DNA from: Streptomyces sp. DI166 | Lineage (GTDB): Bacteria; Actinomycetota; Actinomycetes; Streptomycetales; Streptomycetaceae | Direction of reading: 5' to 3' | Length of the DNA stretch: 64,000 nt | NCBI RefSeq assembly: GCF_900091315.1 | Contig: NZ_FLSP01000014.1 | Span: 50,030 to 114,029, forward strand | In this document: piece after piece, positions 1-8,880 of the stretch | Numbering within the stretch: position 1 is the first letter of the stretch | How the letters are laid out: each line of letters begins with the position of its first letter | Program-made: the position numbers and the translations under genes | Notes under the pieces: model-generated | Databases searched by the model: none | Seen by the model: the letters and a program-made list of their open reading frames with translations, nothing else | Told to the model about the DNA's origin: nothing

Positions 1-1
1 G

Positions 2-688
2 GCCGACGTGGTCATCCACGAGGCGGACGCGCCCATGCTGCGCTCCCGGCAGGCGCACGTGGACGAGTACCGCGCCGGGCGCGGCCGGTATCTGCGCGAC
101 CCCGAGGGCGAGGCCAAGGTGGCGGCGGCGACCGAGGCCGTCATCTCCGGCGAGATGGAGCCCTCCCTGCTGGTCAAGGGCGGGGAGAGCATCGACCTCG
201 GCGGCGGCACCACCCTGTCCGTGCACGCGATCCCCGGGCACACGCCCGGCTCGGTCGCCTACGTCCTCGACCGGCAGCGCGCGGCCTTCGTCGGCGACGC
301 CGTCCAGGTGCACGGCGCCGCCAACGGCTTCCCCGGCTTCACCGACCCGGACGCCTACCGGGCGGGCCTGACCCACCTGCGCGACGAGGTACGCCCGCGC
401 CGCCTCTACCTCGGGCACCCCTACCGGCGGGCCGACGGCACCCCGTACGGCGTCGAACTCGACGAGGTGGAGGCGAAGGAGGCCCTCGACCAGAGCCTCG
501 CCGCCGAGCAGCGCGTCGCGGCGGCGGCCTGCCGGTGTCTGGAGGCGGGACTGACGCAGACGGACTCCCCGTACTCGCCGTTCGCCCCCGCCGCCGACGA
601 ACTCGGCTACACCGGCGACCCGACCCTCGAACCGTCACCGTTCTTCACCTCGATGCACGCCTACCGCACGCGCGCCCGCACCGCGTAA
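2..688 (+). CDS. Metallo-beta-lactamase-fold hydrolase, 5'-truncated
   Basis: The frame is already open at the first base, so the N-terminus lies outside the window; 228 residues are visible. Family hallmarks of the second half of an MBL fold are present: a GHTPGS motif supplying a metal-ligand His, the following GDAV segment with the bridging Asp, and a late LGHPYR segment supplying another His. The HxHxDH motif would lie upstream and cannot be checked. The substrate cannot be deduced; lactonase-, glyoxalase- or esterase-like hydrolysis are all possible in this fold. The gene ends 18 bp before a CocE-type esterase and probably shares its transcript. It lies about 11 kb outside the biosynthetic cluster and is probably unrelated to it. 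Confidence 0.8.
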   Translation, partial: ADVVIHEADAPMLRSRQAHVDEYRAGRGRYLRDPEGEAKVAAATEAVISGEMEPSLLVKGGESIDLGGGTTLSVHAIPGHTPGSVAYVLDRQRAAFVGDAVQVHGAANGFPGFTDPDAYRAGLTHLRDEVRPRRLYLGHPYRRADGTPYGVELDEVEAKEALDQSLAAEQRVAAAACRCLEAGLTQTDSPYSPFAPAADELGYTGDPTLEPSPFFTSMHAYRTRARTA

Positions 689-706
689 CACAGGAGCACC
701 CCCACC

Positions 707-2434
707 ATGACCGACCAGCACACCGTCCAGGCGGGCACGCAGACCATCGCCGTCCGCAAGGACCTCCGCGTGCCGATGCGCGACGGCATCACCCTGGCCG
801 CCGACACCTACAGCGCCGTCGACGACACCCCGCGCCCCGCGCTCGTCGCCCTGAGCCCCTACGGCAAGGAGCTCCAGGCCCTCGCCCTGACCACGCCCCC
901 GCAGCGCCGGCCGAGCCCCATGTGGGACGGCTGCATCGAGGCGGGCGACATCGCGCGCGTGGTGAAGGAGGGCTACGTCCACGTCATCGGCGACCTGCGC
1001 GGCTCCGGCGCCTCCGAGGGCGAGCACATCGGCAACTACAACGCCGGGGGAGTGCCGCTCGGGCAGGACGCCTACGACTTCATCGAGTGGGTCGCGGCCC
1101 AGCCCTGGTGCGACGGCAACGTCGGCATGATCGGCATCTCCTACTTCGGTTCGATGCAGGTGCTGGCGGCGGCCGAACGCCCGCCGTCCCTCAAGGCGAT
1201 CTTCGTCAGCGGCGGGCACTACGACTTCTACGAGACGACGTACCACGGCGGCGTCATGTGGTTCATGCCGCGCGCCGCCCGCGAGGGCCGGGGCGGCGAC
1301 TCCGGCTGGGCGTTCACCGACGGCGTCAAGTCCCGGATGCTGGAGACCTATTCGCCCGAGGAGATCAAGAAGCGGGTCGAGGAGCGGCTGAAGGACCCGG
1401 ACGTGGCCGCCTGGCCGAACCTGGTCCACGTCCTCAACTACCCGAAGAACCACGAGGCCTGGTTCGACATCGTGATGAACGAGGTCGACGGCGAGTGGTA
1501 CGAGGAGCGCAACCCCATCACCCTCGCGCCGAACATCGACATCCCCGTCTGGCTCCAGATCGACCAGGGCCGCGGCTGGACGATGGACGGCACGATCGAG
1601 CTGTTCAGGGCGCTGAAGGGGCCGAAGAAGCTGGACATCGGCCCGTACCCGCCCATGCAGTCGCGCCCCTTCATAGAGGAGCACGACAAGATGTTCCGCT
1701 GGTACGAGTACTGGCTGAAGGGCATCGACAACGGGGTCATGGACGAGCCCGCGGTCACGGTCCATGTCGAGGGCTCACGGCAGACCGTCACCGGCTCCCA
1801 ATGGCCCCCGAAGGACGTCGAGTTCCGCTCCCTCTACTTCCGCCCGCTCCGCAAGCTGTCCTTCGAACCGGAGCTGATGGGCGCCGAGTTCGCCGCACCG
1901 GACGGCTTCTACCAGGCGCCGCTGACGGTGACGGACAAGGTGGAGATCCTCAGCTGGAGCACGGAGCCGTTCACCGAGCCGACGGAGCTGATCGGTCAGG
2001 GCGCGGCGCACCTCTTCGCCGAGATCGACCAGCCGGACACCAACTTCATCCTGCGCCTGTGGGACGAGGCCCCCGGCGGCAGGCGTCAGCTCATCACGAC
2101 GGCGTACCTGAAGGCCTCGCACCGGGAGCTGGACGGGTCCCGCACGACGGAGGGCGACCCGTACCACCCGCACACGCGGGCGGTGCCGGTGGAACCGGGG
2201 AAGATCGAGGAATACGTCCTGCGCGTCTACCCGTTCGCGGCGACGTTCCTCCCGGGGCACCGGCTGGTCGCCGAGCTGTCCAACGACGAGCCGCTGGCCG
2301 ACGAGCACAACGCCCTGCTGCCCCCGGACGCCTTCCACCTGCCGGTGGGCCGCCCGGTGACCCACAAGATCTACCGGGACGCTCTGCACCCGTCCCGGCT
2401 GGTGCTGCCGTTCACGGTGGCGGCATCGGAGTGA
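707..2434 (+). CDS. CocE/NonD-family alpha/beta hydrolase (X-Pro dipeptidyl-peptidase type)
   Basis: A 575-residue cytoplasmic serine hydrolase. The N-terminal half is an alpha/beta-hydrolase domain with the nucleophile elbow GISYFG (Ser145), preceded by a DLRGSGASEG segment typical of the family. The C-terminal third (from about residue 390) matches the jelly-roll domain of CocE and X-Pro peptidases. CocE relatives cleave esters or amides, such as cocaine or beta-lactam side chains; the natural substrate here is unknown. The ATG is preceded by an AGGAG ribosome site at about 691. It follows the truncated MBL-fold gene closely and is probably in the same operon. Nothing links it to the downstream polyketide cluster. 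Confidence 0.85.
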   Translation: MTDQHTVQAGTQTIAVRKDLRVPMRDGITLAADTYSAVDDTPRPALVALSPYGKELQALALTTPPQRRPSPMWDGCIEAGDIARVVKEGYVHVIGDLRGSGASEGEHIGNYNAGGVPLGQDAYDFIEWVAAQPWCDGNVGMIGISYFGSMQVLAAAERPPSLKAIFVSGGHYDFYETTYHGGVMWFMPRAAREGRGGDSGWAFTDGVKSRMLETYSPEEIKKRVEERLKDPDVAAWPNLVHVLNYPKNHEAWFDIVMNEVDGEWYEERNPITLAPNIDIPVWLQIDQGRGWTMDGTIELFRALKGPKKLDIGPYPPMQSRPFIEEHDKMFRWYEYWLKGIDNGVMDEPAVTVHVEGSRQTVTGSQWPPKDVEFRSLYFRPLRKLSFEPELMGAEFAAPDGFYQAPLTVTDKVEILSWSTEPFTEPTELIGQGAAHLFAEIDQPDTNFILRLWDEAPGGRRQLITTAYLKASHRELDGSRTTEGDPYHPHTRAVPVEPGKIEEYVLRVYPFAATFLPGHRLVAELSNDEPLADEHNALLPPDAFHLPVGRPVTHKIYRDALHPSRLVLPFTVAASE

Positions 2435-2618
2435 CGCACCCGGGAGGGCCCTGGAACTTCCTGTGAATCCGCCGTCCCGGCCGGGAGCTGTGTCCATTTC
2501 GCCCCTTCTCGGCCGGGTGGGCTCCCAGAAACCTCCCAGGATCTCCCCGGAGCCGGTCAGAGACGGCTGACAGCGTCGGGCGCACCGCGAATCCCGACCT
2601 GACTTGGAGCCCTCTGCC

Positions 2619-4790
2619 GTGGCGACGTTCCTCTCCCGGCTGGGCCGGTTCTCCTTCCGGAGGCACCGGCTGGTCGCAATGCTGTGGCTGGTCCTGCTCG
2701 CAGGGGCGGGGGTGCTGGCCGCGCGCGCCCCCGCCGCGCCGCCGAACGACTTCTCCATGCCCGGCACGGAGGCCCAGCGCACCTACGACCTGCTCGACGA
2801 GAGCTTCCCCGAGCTGCACGCCGACGGCGCCACCGCCCGGGTGGTCTTCCGCGCCGAGCACGGCAAGGTCACCGATCCGGCGGCGCGCGAGGCGATCGGC
2901 GGGACGGTCCGGGCCCTCGCCGACGACCCGCAGGTCGCGCGGGTCACCGACCCGTTCACCGCCCGTACCGTGAGCGAGGACGGCTCCACCGCCTACGCCC
3001 AGGTCTCCTACGCGGTGTCCGCGGCCGAACTCGACGAGGACTCCCGCACCGCGCTGCTGGACACCGTCGAGGCGGCCGGCTCGCCGGAACTGACCGTGGA
3101 GGCGGGCGGCAACGCCGTGCAGGGACTGACCGCCGGTCACTCCTCGGAGGCCATCGGCCTCGCCGTCGCCGCCGTGGTTCTCCTGCTCACCTTCGGCTCC
3201 CTGCTCGCCGCCGGTCTGCCGCTGCTGACGGCGGTCCTCGGCGTCGGCATCGGCGCGCTGACCATCCGTGTCCTGGCCGAGCCGCTGGGCCTCGGCGCCA
3301 CCACGACCAGCCTCGCCGTGATGATCGGGCTGGCCGTGGGCATCGACTACGCCCTCTTCGTCGTCTCCCGCTACCGCTCCGAACTCGCCCGCGGCCGGGG
3401 CCGCGAGGAGGCGGCCGCGCATGCCGCGGGCACCGCCGGGTCGGCCGTCGTGTTCGCCGGGCTCACCGTGGTCATCGCGCTCGCCGGACTGGGTGTCGTG
3501 GGCATCCCGATGCTGACGCAGATGGGCCTCGCCGCGGCCGGTACGGTCGTGATCGCCGTCCTCATCGCCGTCACCCTGATCCCCGCCCTGCTCGGCCTCT
3601 GCGGCCGCCGTATCGGACCGGCCCGGCCCCCTCGCCGCGAACGGACACAACTCGGCGTGCGCTGGGCCCGGTTCGTCGTACGCCGCCCGGTGGCGATCCT
3701 GCTCGGCGGCACCGCGCTGCTCGGCGCGGTCGCGGTACCGGCCGCGGCCCTGGAGCTGGGCCTGCCCGGCGACGACAGCCTGCCCGTCTCCGCCACCCAG
3801 CGCCGGGCCTACGACCTGATCGCCGAGGGGTTCGGCCCCGGCCACAACGGCCCCCTCACCGTGGTCGTCCGCACCGACGACGGCTCCGGCGCCGAACCGG
3901 CCGCCGAGGACCTCGCCGGGCGCATCGCCGGACGCGAGGACGTGACCTCCGTGGCTCCGCCCCGGCTGAGCCCTTCCGGTGACACCGCCGTACTGACCGT
4001 CGTACCCGAGGCGTCCCCCAGCAGCACCGACACCGCGGATCTCGTACACGCCCTGCGCGAACCGGAGTTGGCCCGGGACGCCGAGGTGTTCGTCGGCGGG
4101 ACGACCGCCATGAACGTGGACGTCTCGCAGAAGCTGTCGGACGCGCTCGTGCCGTACCTGGCCCTGGTGGTCGGGCTGGCGTTCGTGCTGCTGATCGCCG
4201 TCTTCCGCTCGCTGCTCGTCCCGCTCAAGGCGGCGCTCGGCTTCCTGCTGTCGGTACTGGCCGGGCTCGGCGCGGTGGTCGCCGTCTTCCAGTGGGGCTG
4301 GCTGGGGTCCGTGCTCGGGGTCACGGAACCGGGGCCGGTGGTGTCGATCATGCCGATCTTCATGGTCGGTGTCGTCTTCGGCCTCGCCATGGACTACGAG
4401 GTGTTCCTGGTGACCCGGATGCGTGAGGCGTACGTCCACGGGCAGTCGCCGAAGGATGCCGTGATCAGCGGGTTCGAGCACAGCGGGCGGGTGGTGACCG
4501 CCGCCGCGGTGATCATGATCTCGGTGTTCGCCGCGTTCCTGGGCTCCGAGGAGCAGATCCTCAGGACCATCGGGTTCGGGCTCGCCGCCGCCGTCCTGCT
4601 GGACGCGTTCGTGGTCCGGATGACGCTCGTTCCCGCCGTCCTCGCCCTCCTGGGCCACGCCGCCTGGCGGCTGCCCCGACGGCTCGACCGGTTCGTGCCC
4701 GACCTCGACGTCGAGGGCGAACGGCTGGACCGGCGAGCGGTCGTCGAGCCGTCCGTCGAGACGAGCGGCGCCGAGCCCGTCGGCAAGTGA
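2619..4790 (+). CDS. MMPL/RND-family membrane transporter
   Basis: A 723-residue integral membrane protein with the duplicated MMPL layout. There is an N-terminal helix, a periplasmic domain (about residues 40-170), a block of hydrophobic helices with the GIDYALFVVSRYR signature, a second soluble domain (about 390-500) and a second helix block with the GLAMDYEVFLVTRMRE signature. The Asp-Tyr pair in both halves fits proton coupling in RND pumps. I prefer the GTG at 2619 to the TTG at 2604, because a GGAG lies 9 nt upstream of it. Relatives export lipids, siderophores or drugs; the substrate is not deducible. The stop codon lies inside the first unit of a long 18-bp tandem repeat. Confidence 0.88.
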   Translation: MATFLSRLGRFSFRRHRLVAMLWLVLLAGAGVLAARAPAAPPNDFSMPGTEAQRTYDLLDESFPELHADGATARVVFRAEHGKVTDPAAREAIGGTVRALADDPQVARVTDPFTARTVSEDGSTAYAQVSYAVSAAELDEDSRTALLDTVEAAGSPELTVEAGGNAVQGLTAGHSSEAIGLAVAAVVLLLTFGSLLAAGLPLLTAVLGVGIGALTIRVLAEPLGLGATTTSLAVMIGLAVGIDYALFVVSRYRSELARGRGREEAAAHAAGTAGSAVVFAGLTVVIALAGLGVVGIPMLTQMGLAAAGTVVIAVLIAVTLIPALLGLCGRRIGPARPPRRERTQLGVRWARFVVRRPVAILLGGTALLGAVAVPAAALELGLPGDDSLPVSATQRRAYDLIAEGFGPGHNGPLTVVVRTDDGSGAEPAAEDLAGRIAGREDVTSVAPPRLSPSGDTAVLTVVPEASPSSTDTADLVHALREPELARDAEVFVGGTTAMNVDVSQKLSDALVPYLALVVGLAFVLLIAVFRSLLVPLKAALGFLLSVLAGLGAVVAVFQWGWLGSVLGVTEPGPVVSIMPIFMVGVVFGLAMDYEVFLVTRMREAYVHGQSPKDAVISGFEHSGRVVTAAAVIMISVFAAFLGSEEQILRTIGFGLAAAVLLDAFVVRMTLVPAVLALLGHAAWRLPRRLDRFVPDLDVEGERLDRRAVVEPSVETSGAEPVGK

Positions 4791-5117
4791 CCACCGTCGG
4801 CCAGTGCCCGCCGGTCGGCCAGTGCCCGCCCGTCGCCTAGTGACCACCGGTCGGCTACGGCCCGCCGGTCGGCAAGTGACCACCCGTCGCTCAGTGACTA
4901 CCCGTCGGCCAGCGACCACCCGTCGGCCAGCGCCCGCCGGTCGGCCAACGTCCGCCGGTCGGCCAGCGCCGACTGGCTGGCAAGTGGCCACCCGTCGGCA
5001 AGCGACCACCCATCGGCCAGCCCATCGGTCGGCCAGCGCCCACCGGTCGGCAAGTGACCACCCGTCGCTCAGCAACCACCCGTCGGCCGGTGCCCCCCCG
5101 TCGACCAGTGCCCCCCC
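4779..5117. repeat. Tandem array of about nineteen 18-bp repeats
   Basis: Reading from 4779, nearly every 18 bases begins with GTCGGC or a close variant (GTCGGCCAGTGCCCGCCG and similar). About nineteen units can be counted; the first is 17 nt and one near 5012 is 16 nt. Variation is concentrated at a few positions: CAG/AAG, TGA/TGC/CGC and CACC/CGCC. The array starts on the last codons and stop of the MMPL gene and ends just before the ribosome site of the streptophobe gene, filling the whole intergenic region. No gene or promoter can be separated from it. It lacks the unique spacers of a CRISPR array. Confidence 0.9.
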
Positions 5118-5131
5118 AGAGGAGACCGCCC

Positions 5132-6457
5132 ATGTCCCCACCCGCGCACGCCGTGCGGCGCCACGTCCTCGACGGCGCCCTTGCCGCGCTGGCCGCCCTC
5201 GCCGTCATGGCCGCCACCGCCTGGGCGGCCCTGGCGCTGCTCGGCGCCGACTCCGTCGCCCCGCTGTCCCGGCTGGTCCCGGTGCTGGTGTGCCTGGCCG
5301 TGGGCGGCGGCGTCACGCTGGAGTCCAGCGGCGGTGAACTGCCCCTCACGCTCTCCGGGGACGCGGCGCTGACACCCCTCGGCCTCACCTTCCTGGGTAC
5401 GGCCGTCCTGGTGACCGTGTTCTTCCGGCCCCTGCGCCGCCGGGCGCGGCCCACTCCGGCGATGCTCTGGGCCCGGACCGGCGGCGCGTTGACCACCGCG
5501 GCCGTGGCCCTCCCGGTGTGCGCGGCACTGGCGCGGGGCACGGCCGGGCTGCCGGAGAGCGTGCGCGAGAGGATCGGCGACGGGGGCGGCTCGGGCCGGT
5601 TCGGCGGCGGGCGCCTGACCGAAGGGCTGGACACGGTGACGTACCGGACCGATGTCCTCCTCACCTCGCTCCTCGGCCTGCTCGGCGTGGCCGCCGTCCT
5701 CGCGGTCGGCTGCCTCGCCGCCCGCCGCACCGCACTCCCGCACCCTCTCGCCCTGGGCGGGCTCCGGACGAAGTGGCACCCCGTCCTGTCCGCCCTGACG
5801 GGCACCGCGACCGTCCTGTGCTGCGCCGCCCTGGCCGTCGGTGTCCTGGCCGGGGCCCGGGACGCGAGGGCGGCCGGTGTCCTGCTGCTCGCCGGTCCCA
5901 ACCTGCTCGCCGTCCTGCTCACCTCGGGCACGGGCACCTCCTGGGAGGCGGGAGTACGGCGGCTGCGACCGGACGGCGGCGGGCTGCTCGGCATGATGCC
6001 GGGCCCGACGGGCGAGGACCGGACCGTCGACCTGGGGCGCTGGGCGGGCGCGGGCCTGCCCCTGTGGCTGCTCGGACTCCTGCTCATCCTGCTGCTGCTC
6101 ACGGCTGCCGGATACGTCGCCGCCGCCCGCGCCCCGCGCCGGGACCCCGGCGCCCTCCTCGACCCCCACACGGACACCGCCCTGCGCATGGGCATCGCGG
6201 TCGGTGTCATGACCTTCGTGCTCCCGTACCTCGCACGCGGCTCGCTGCACATCGGCGTCGTCCTCATGGGCAGCGAACTGGGCGGCCTCGACGCGGGCCT
6301 CACCAGCGCCCCCCGCCTCTCCGCGCTCACCGCCTTCGTCGCCGCCGCCCTCGCCTCGTACGGCGGCAGCCGCCTGCGCGCACGGTTCCGCCCGGCGCCC
6401 CCGCCCGCCTCCCGGCGCCGTGCCGCACGTCCGGTCCGGTCCCCCGAGGGGGTGTGA
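5132..6457 (+). CDS. Streptophobe-family integral membrane protein
   Basis: A 441-residue hydrophobic protein with about ten predicted membrane segments, many of them Ala/Leu/Val rich, and a charged Arg-rich C-terminus. Its overall make-up matches the streptophobe family, a group of Streptomyces membrane proteins of unknown function; the assignment is from general resemblance, not a catalytic motif. The ATG at 5132 has a clear AGAGGAGA ribosome site. A longer frame reaches into the upstream repeat array but lacks a ribosome site. The stop is 13 bp before the response regulator gene, so the protein is probably co-expressed with, and may be monitored or controlled by, the two-component system. 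Confidence 0.7.
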   Translation: MSPPAHAVRRHVLDGALAALAALAVMAATAWAALALLGADSVAPLSRLVPVLVCLAVGGGVTLESSGGELPLTLSGDAALTPLGLTFLGTAVLVTVFFRPLRRRARPTPAMLWARTGGALTTAAVALPVCAALARGTAGLPESVRERIGDGGGSGRFGGGRLTEGLDTVTYRTDVLLTSLLGLLGVAAVLAVGCLAARRTALPHPLALGGLRTKWHPVLSALTGTATVLCCAALAVGVLAGARDARAAGVLLLAGPNLLAVLLTSGTGTSWEAGVRRLRPDGGGLLGMMPGPTGEDRTVDLGRWAGAGLPLWLLGLLLILLLLTAAGYVAAARAPRRDPGALLDPHTDTALRMGIAVGVMTFVLPYLARGSLHIGVVLMGSELGGLDAGLTSAPRLSALTAFVAAALASYGGSRLRARFRPAPPPASRRRAARPVRSPEGV

Positions 6458-6470
6458 TCTCCTGAGAGAC

Positions 6471-7202
6471 ATGGCGGCACCGACACCCACCCCGCGCACC
6501 ACGGACCACCTGCTCGTCGTGGACGACGAACCCACCGTCCGAGAACTGCTGCGCACCGCCCTGCGCTACGCCGGTTTCGCCGTCGACGCCGCCGCCACCG
6601 GCCAGGAGGCCCTGGACCTGGCCGCCCGGCAGACCCCGGACCTCGTCCTGCTCGACGTGATGCTCCCGGACATGGACGGCTTCGAGGTGATCCGGCGGCT
6701 GCGCGCCCAGCCCCGCACGGCACTGCCCGGACGCGGCGGCGACGTACCGGTCCTCTTCGTCACCGCGCGCGAGGACCGCCAGGACCGGGTGCACGGACTG
6801 ACCCTGGGCGGCGACGACTACGTCACCAAACCCTTCGACCTGGAGGAACTGATCGCCCGGATCCACGCCGTGCTGCGCCGCACCCGGGGCGAGCAGCCGG
6901 TCCGGCTCACCGTCGGCGACCTCCAGCTCGAACCCGACAGCCACCACGTCAGCCGCGCGGGGCGGACCGTGAAGCTGTCGCCGACCGAGTTCCGCCTGCT
7001 GCACTTCCTGGTCGCCAACGCCGGACGCACCATGACCAAGAACCAGATCCTCGACAGCGTGTGGGAGTACGACTTCGGCGGCGACCCCAGCATCGTCGAC
7101 ACCTACATCAGCTATCTGCGCCGCAAGGTCGACACCGAGGAGCCCAAGCTCATCCACACCATCCGCGGCATCGGCTACGTCGTCCGCGAGCCCCGGCCGT
7201 GA
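6471..7202 (+). CDS. OmpR/PhoB-family response regulator
   Basis: A 243-residue DNA-binding response regulator. The receiver domain (about residues 12-135) has the acidic pair DDE, the phospho-acceptor Asp near residue 62 in LLDVMLPDMDG, the Thr in FVTAR and the Lys in TKPFD. A C-terminal winged-helix domain (about 145-240) has the family sequence KLSPTEFRLL and ends in IRGIGYVVRE. The ATG at 6471 was chosen because the receiver domain starts shortly after it; upstream in-frame codons overlap the previous gene. It overlaps the histidine kinase start by four bases (GTGA), indicating translational coupling and a cognate pair. Confidence 0.92.
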   Translation: MAAPTPTPRTTDHLLVVDDEPTVRELLRTALRYAGFAVDAAATGQEALDLAARQTPDLVLLDVMLPDMDGFEVIRRLRAQPRTALPGRGGDVPVLFVTAREDRQDRVHGLTLGGDDYVTKPFDLEELIARIHAVLRRTRGEQPVRLTVGDLQLEPDSHHVSRAGRTVKLSPTEFRLLHFLVANAGRTMTKNQILDSVWEYDFGGDPSIVDTYISYLRRKVDTEEPKLIHTIRGIGYVVREPRP

Positions 7203-8692
7203 GGCCCCGCCCGTTCGAGCGGCTGTCCCTGCGCACCCGGCTGCTGTGCCTGTCGGTCGCCCTGGTCGCCGTCGGCCTGATCGGCACCGGCCTGCTCGTC
7301 ACCACCGCCCTGCACGGCTATCTGCAGGACCGGGTCGACGACCGGCTCGCCGTCACCGGGCAGATCGCGTCCCGGCTGACCCCGCCCTCCGGCACCGACA
7401 GCCCGCCCCGCGTGCGCGCGCTCACCGTGCTCGGCGACACCACGGTGACGTACCTCGACGCCGACGGCACCGTCCGCCGCACCTTCGACGCCGACCACGC
7501 CACCCCCGGCAGCGGCCCCGACCTGCCCCGCCTCGACCGCACGGCCGTCGCCGCCCGGGACGGGCGGCCCTTCACCGTGCCGGACCGCGACGGCGAGCAC
7601 AGCTGGCGGGTCGTCGCCCTGCCCCGGTCCGCCGAGGTCTTCCCGCCGGACCCCGCCGGGACCGGCGGCTCCGTCGTCGCGGCCACCTCGATGGAGGAGG
7701 TCGACCGCACGATCACCAAGACCCGGAACCTCTCCCTGACCGCGGGGGTCGTCCTGCTCGCGGTCCTGGGCGTGGCCGGCTGGTTCGCGGTCCGCTCCGG
7801 ACTGCGCCCGCTGACCCGGATCGAGGAGACCGCCACCGCGATCACCTCCGGCGACTACTCCCACCGCGTCCCCGAAGTGACCGGCCCCCACACCGAGGTC
7901 GGCCGGCTGACCGCCTGCCTGAACCAGATGCTCGACCGCATCGACACGGCCTTCCGGGCCCGCACCGAGGCCGAGGCGAGGACCCGCCGCTTCTTCGCCG
8001 ACGCCAGCCACGAACTGCGCACCCCGCTCGTCGGCATCAAGGGGTACACCGATCTGTACCGGATGGGCGCCATGCCCACCCGCGAGGACATCGACCGGAC
8101 GATGACCCGGATCGCCGAGGAGTCCGAACGCCTCACCCGGCTCGTCGAGGAGATGTTCCTGCTCGCCCGCCTGGACGAGAAGGGCGAGCCGGACGCCGGA
8201 CCCGCCTTCGCCCTCGACCTCGCCCCGATGGACCTGCGCACCCTGGCCGCCGACGCCCTGCGCGACGTACGCGCCCTGGACGCGACCCGCGAGGTCGCCC
8301 TCACCGGCCCCGGAGGCGGTAAACCCGCCTCCGCCCCCGCCCACGCCGACGAGGCGAGACTCCGCCAGGTCGTCATCAACCTCATCGGCAACGCCGTCGC
8401 CCACACCCCGCCCGGCACCCCGATCCGGATCGGCGTCGGCACCGAGGGCTCCGACGCCGTACTGGAGGTCGCCGACCGGGGCCCGGGCCTGACCGACGCC
8501 GAGCGCGACCGGGTCTTCGACCGCTTCTACCGCGCCGACGACTCCCGCGCCCGCGCCACCGGCGGCTCCGGTCTCGGCCTCGCCATCGCGCACGCCCTGG
8601 TCACCGCGCACGGCGGCCGTATCACCCTGGACACCGCGCCCGGCCGGGGCTGCGTCTTCCGCATCCTGCTGCCGCCGCCGGACAAGACGTAG
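7199..8692 (+). CDS. Sensor histidine kinase
   Basis: A 497-residue membrane kinase. A transmembrane helix near residues 15-38 is followed by an extracytoplasmic sensor region, a second helix (about 180-200) and a HAMP linker. The HisKA domain has the phospho-acceptor His at about residue 271 in DASHELRTPL. The ATPase domain shows the N box (VVINLIGNAVAHT), DRGPGL, the F box (FDRFYR) and GSGLGLAIA. The GTG start at 7199 overlaps the TGA of the response regulator, so the two are translated as a coupled pair. The signal sensed is unknown; the streptophobe gene in the same operon is the obvious candidate partner or target. Confidence 0.93.
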   Translation: MRPRPFERLSLRTRLLCLSVALVAVGLIGTGLLVTTALHGYLQDRVDDRLAVTGQIASRLTPPSGTDSPPRVRALTVLGDTTVTYLDADGTVRRTFDADHATPGSGPDLPRLDRTAVAARDGRPFTVPDRDGEHSWRVVALPRSAEVFPPDPAGTGGSVVAATSMEEVDRTITKTRNLSLTAGVVLLAVLGVAGWFAVRSGLRPLTRIEETATAITSGDYSHRVPEVTGPHTEVGRLTACLNQMLDRIDTAFRARTEAEARTRRFFADASHELRTPLVGIKGYTDLYRMGAMPTREDIDRTMTRIAEESERLTRLVEEMFLLARLDEKGEPDAGPAFALDLAPMDLRTLAADALRDVRALDATREVALTGPGGGKPASAPAHADEARLRQVVINLIGNAVAHTPPGTPIRIGVGTEGSDAVLEVADRGPGLTDAERDRVFDRFYRADDSRARATGGSGLGLAIAHALVTAHGGRITLDTAPGRGCVFRILLPPPDKT

Positions 8693-8880
8693 GAGCGGTC
8701 CCCGGTAGAGTTGACGGCCGGTGCGGGCCCGACGGCCCGCTTCCCCGCCGGGGCCGACGCAGCCCCCGGCGACTCCCCGATCCCCGCGGGGGACAGGCAT
8801 GCCCCGGCGTCCCTCGCTCCTCCCTGTACGCCCCGGCCCGCCGTCCGTGGTGTGCCCGAGCACGACAGGTCTCCGTCTCC

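Noticed and set aside
2604..2618. TTG at 2604 as start of the MMPL gene
   Set aside because: The GTG at 2619 has a GGAG at proper distance; the TTG overlaps that ribosome site.
4779..5117. CRISPR array
   Set aside because: The units are contiguous 18-mers without unique spacers, and no cas genes are nearby.
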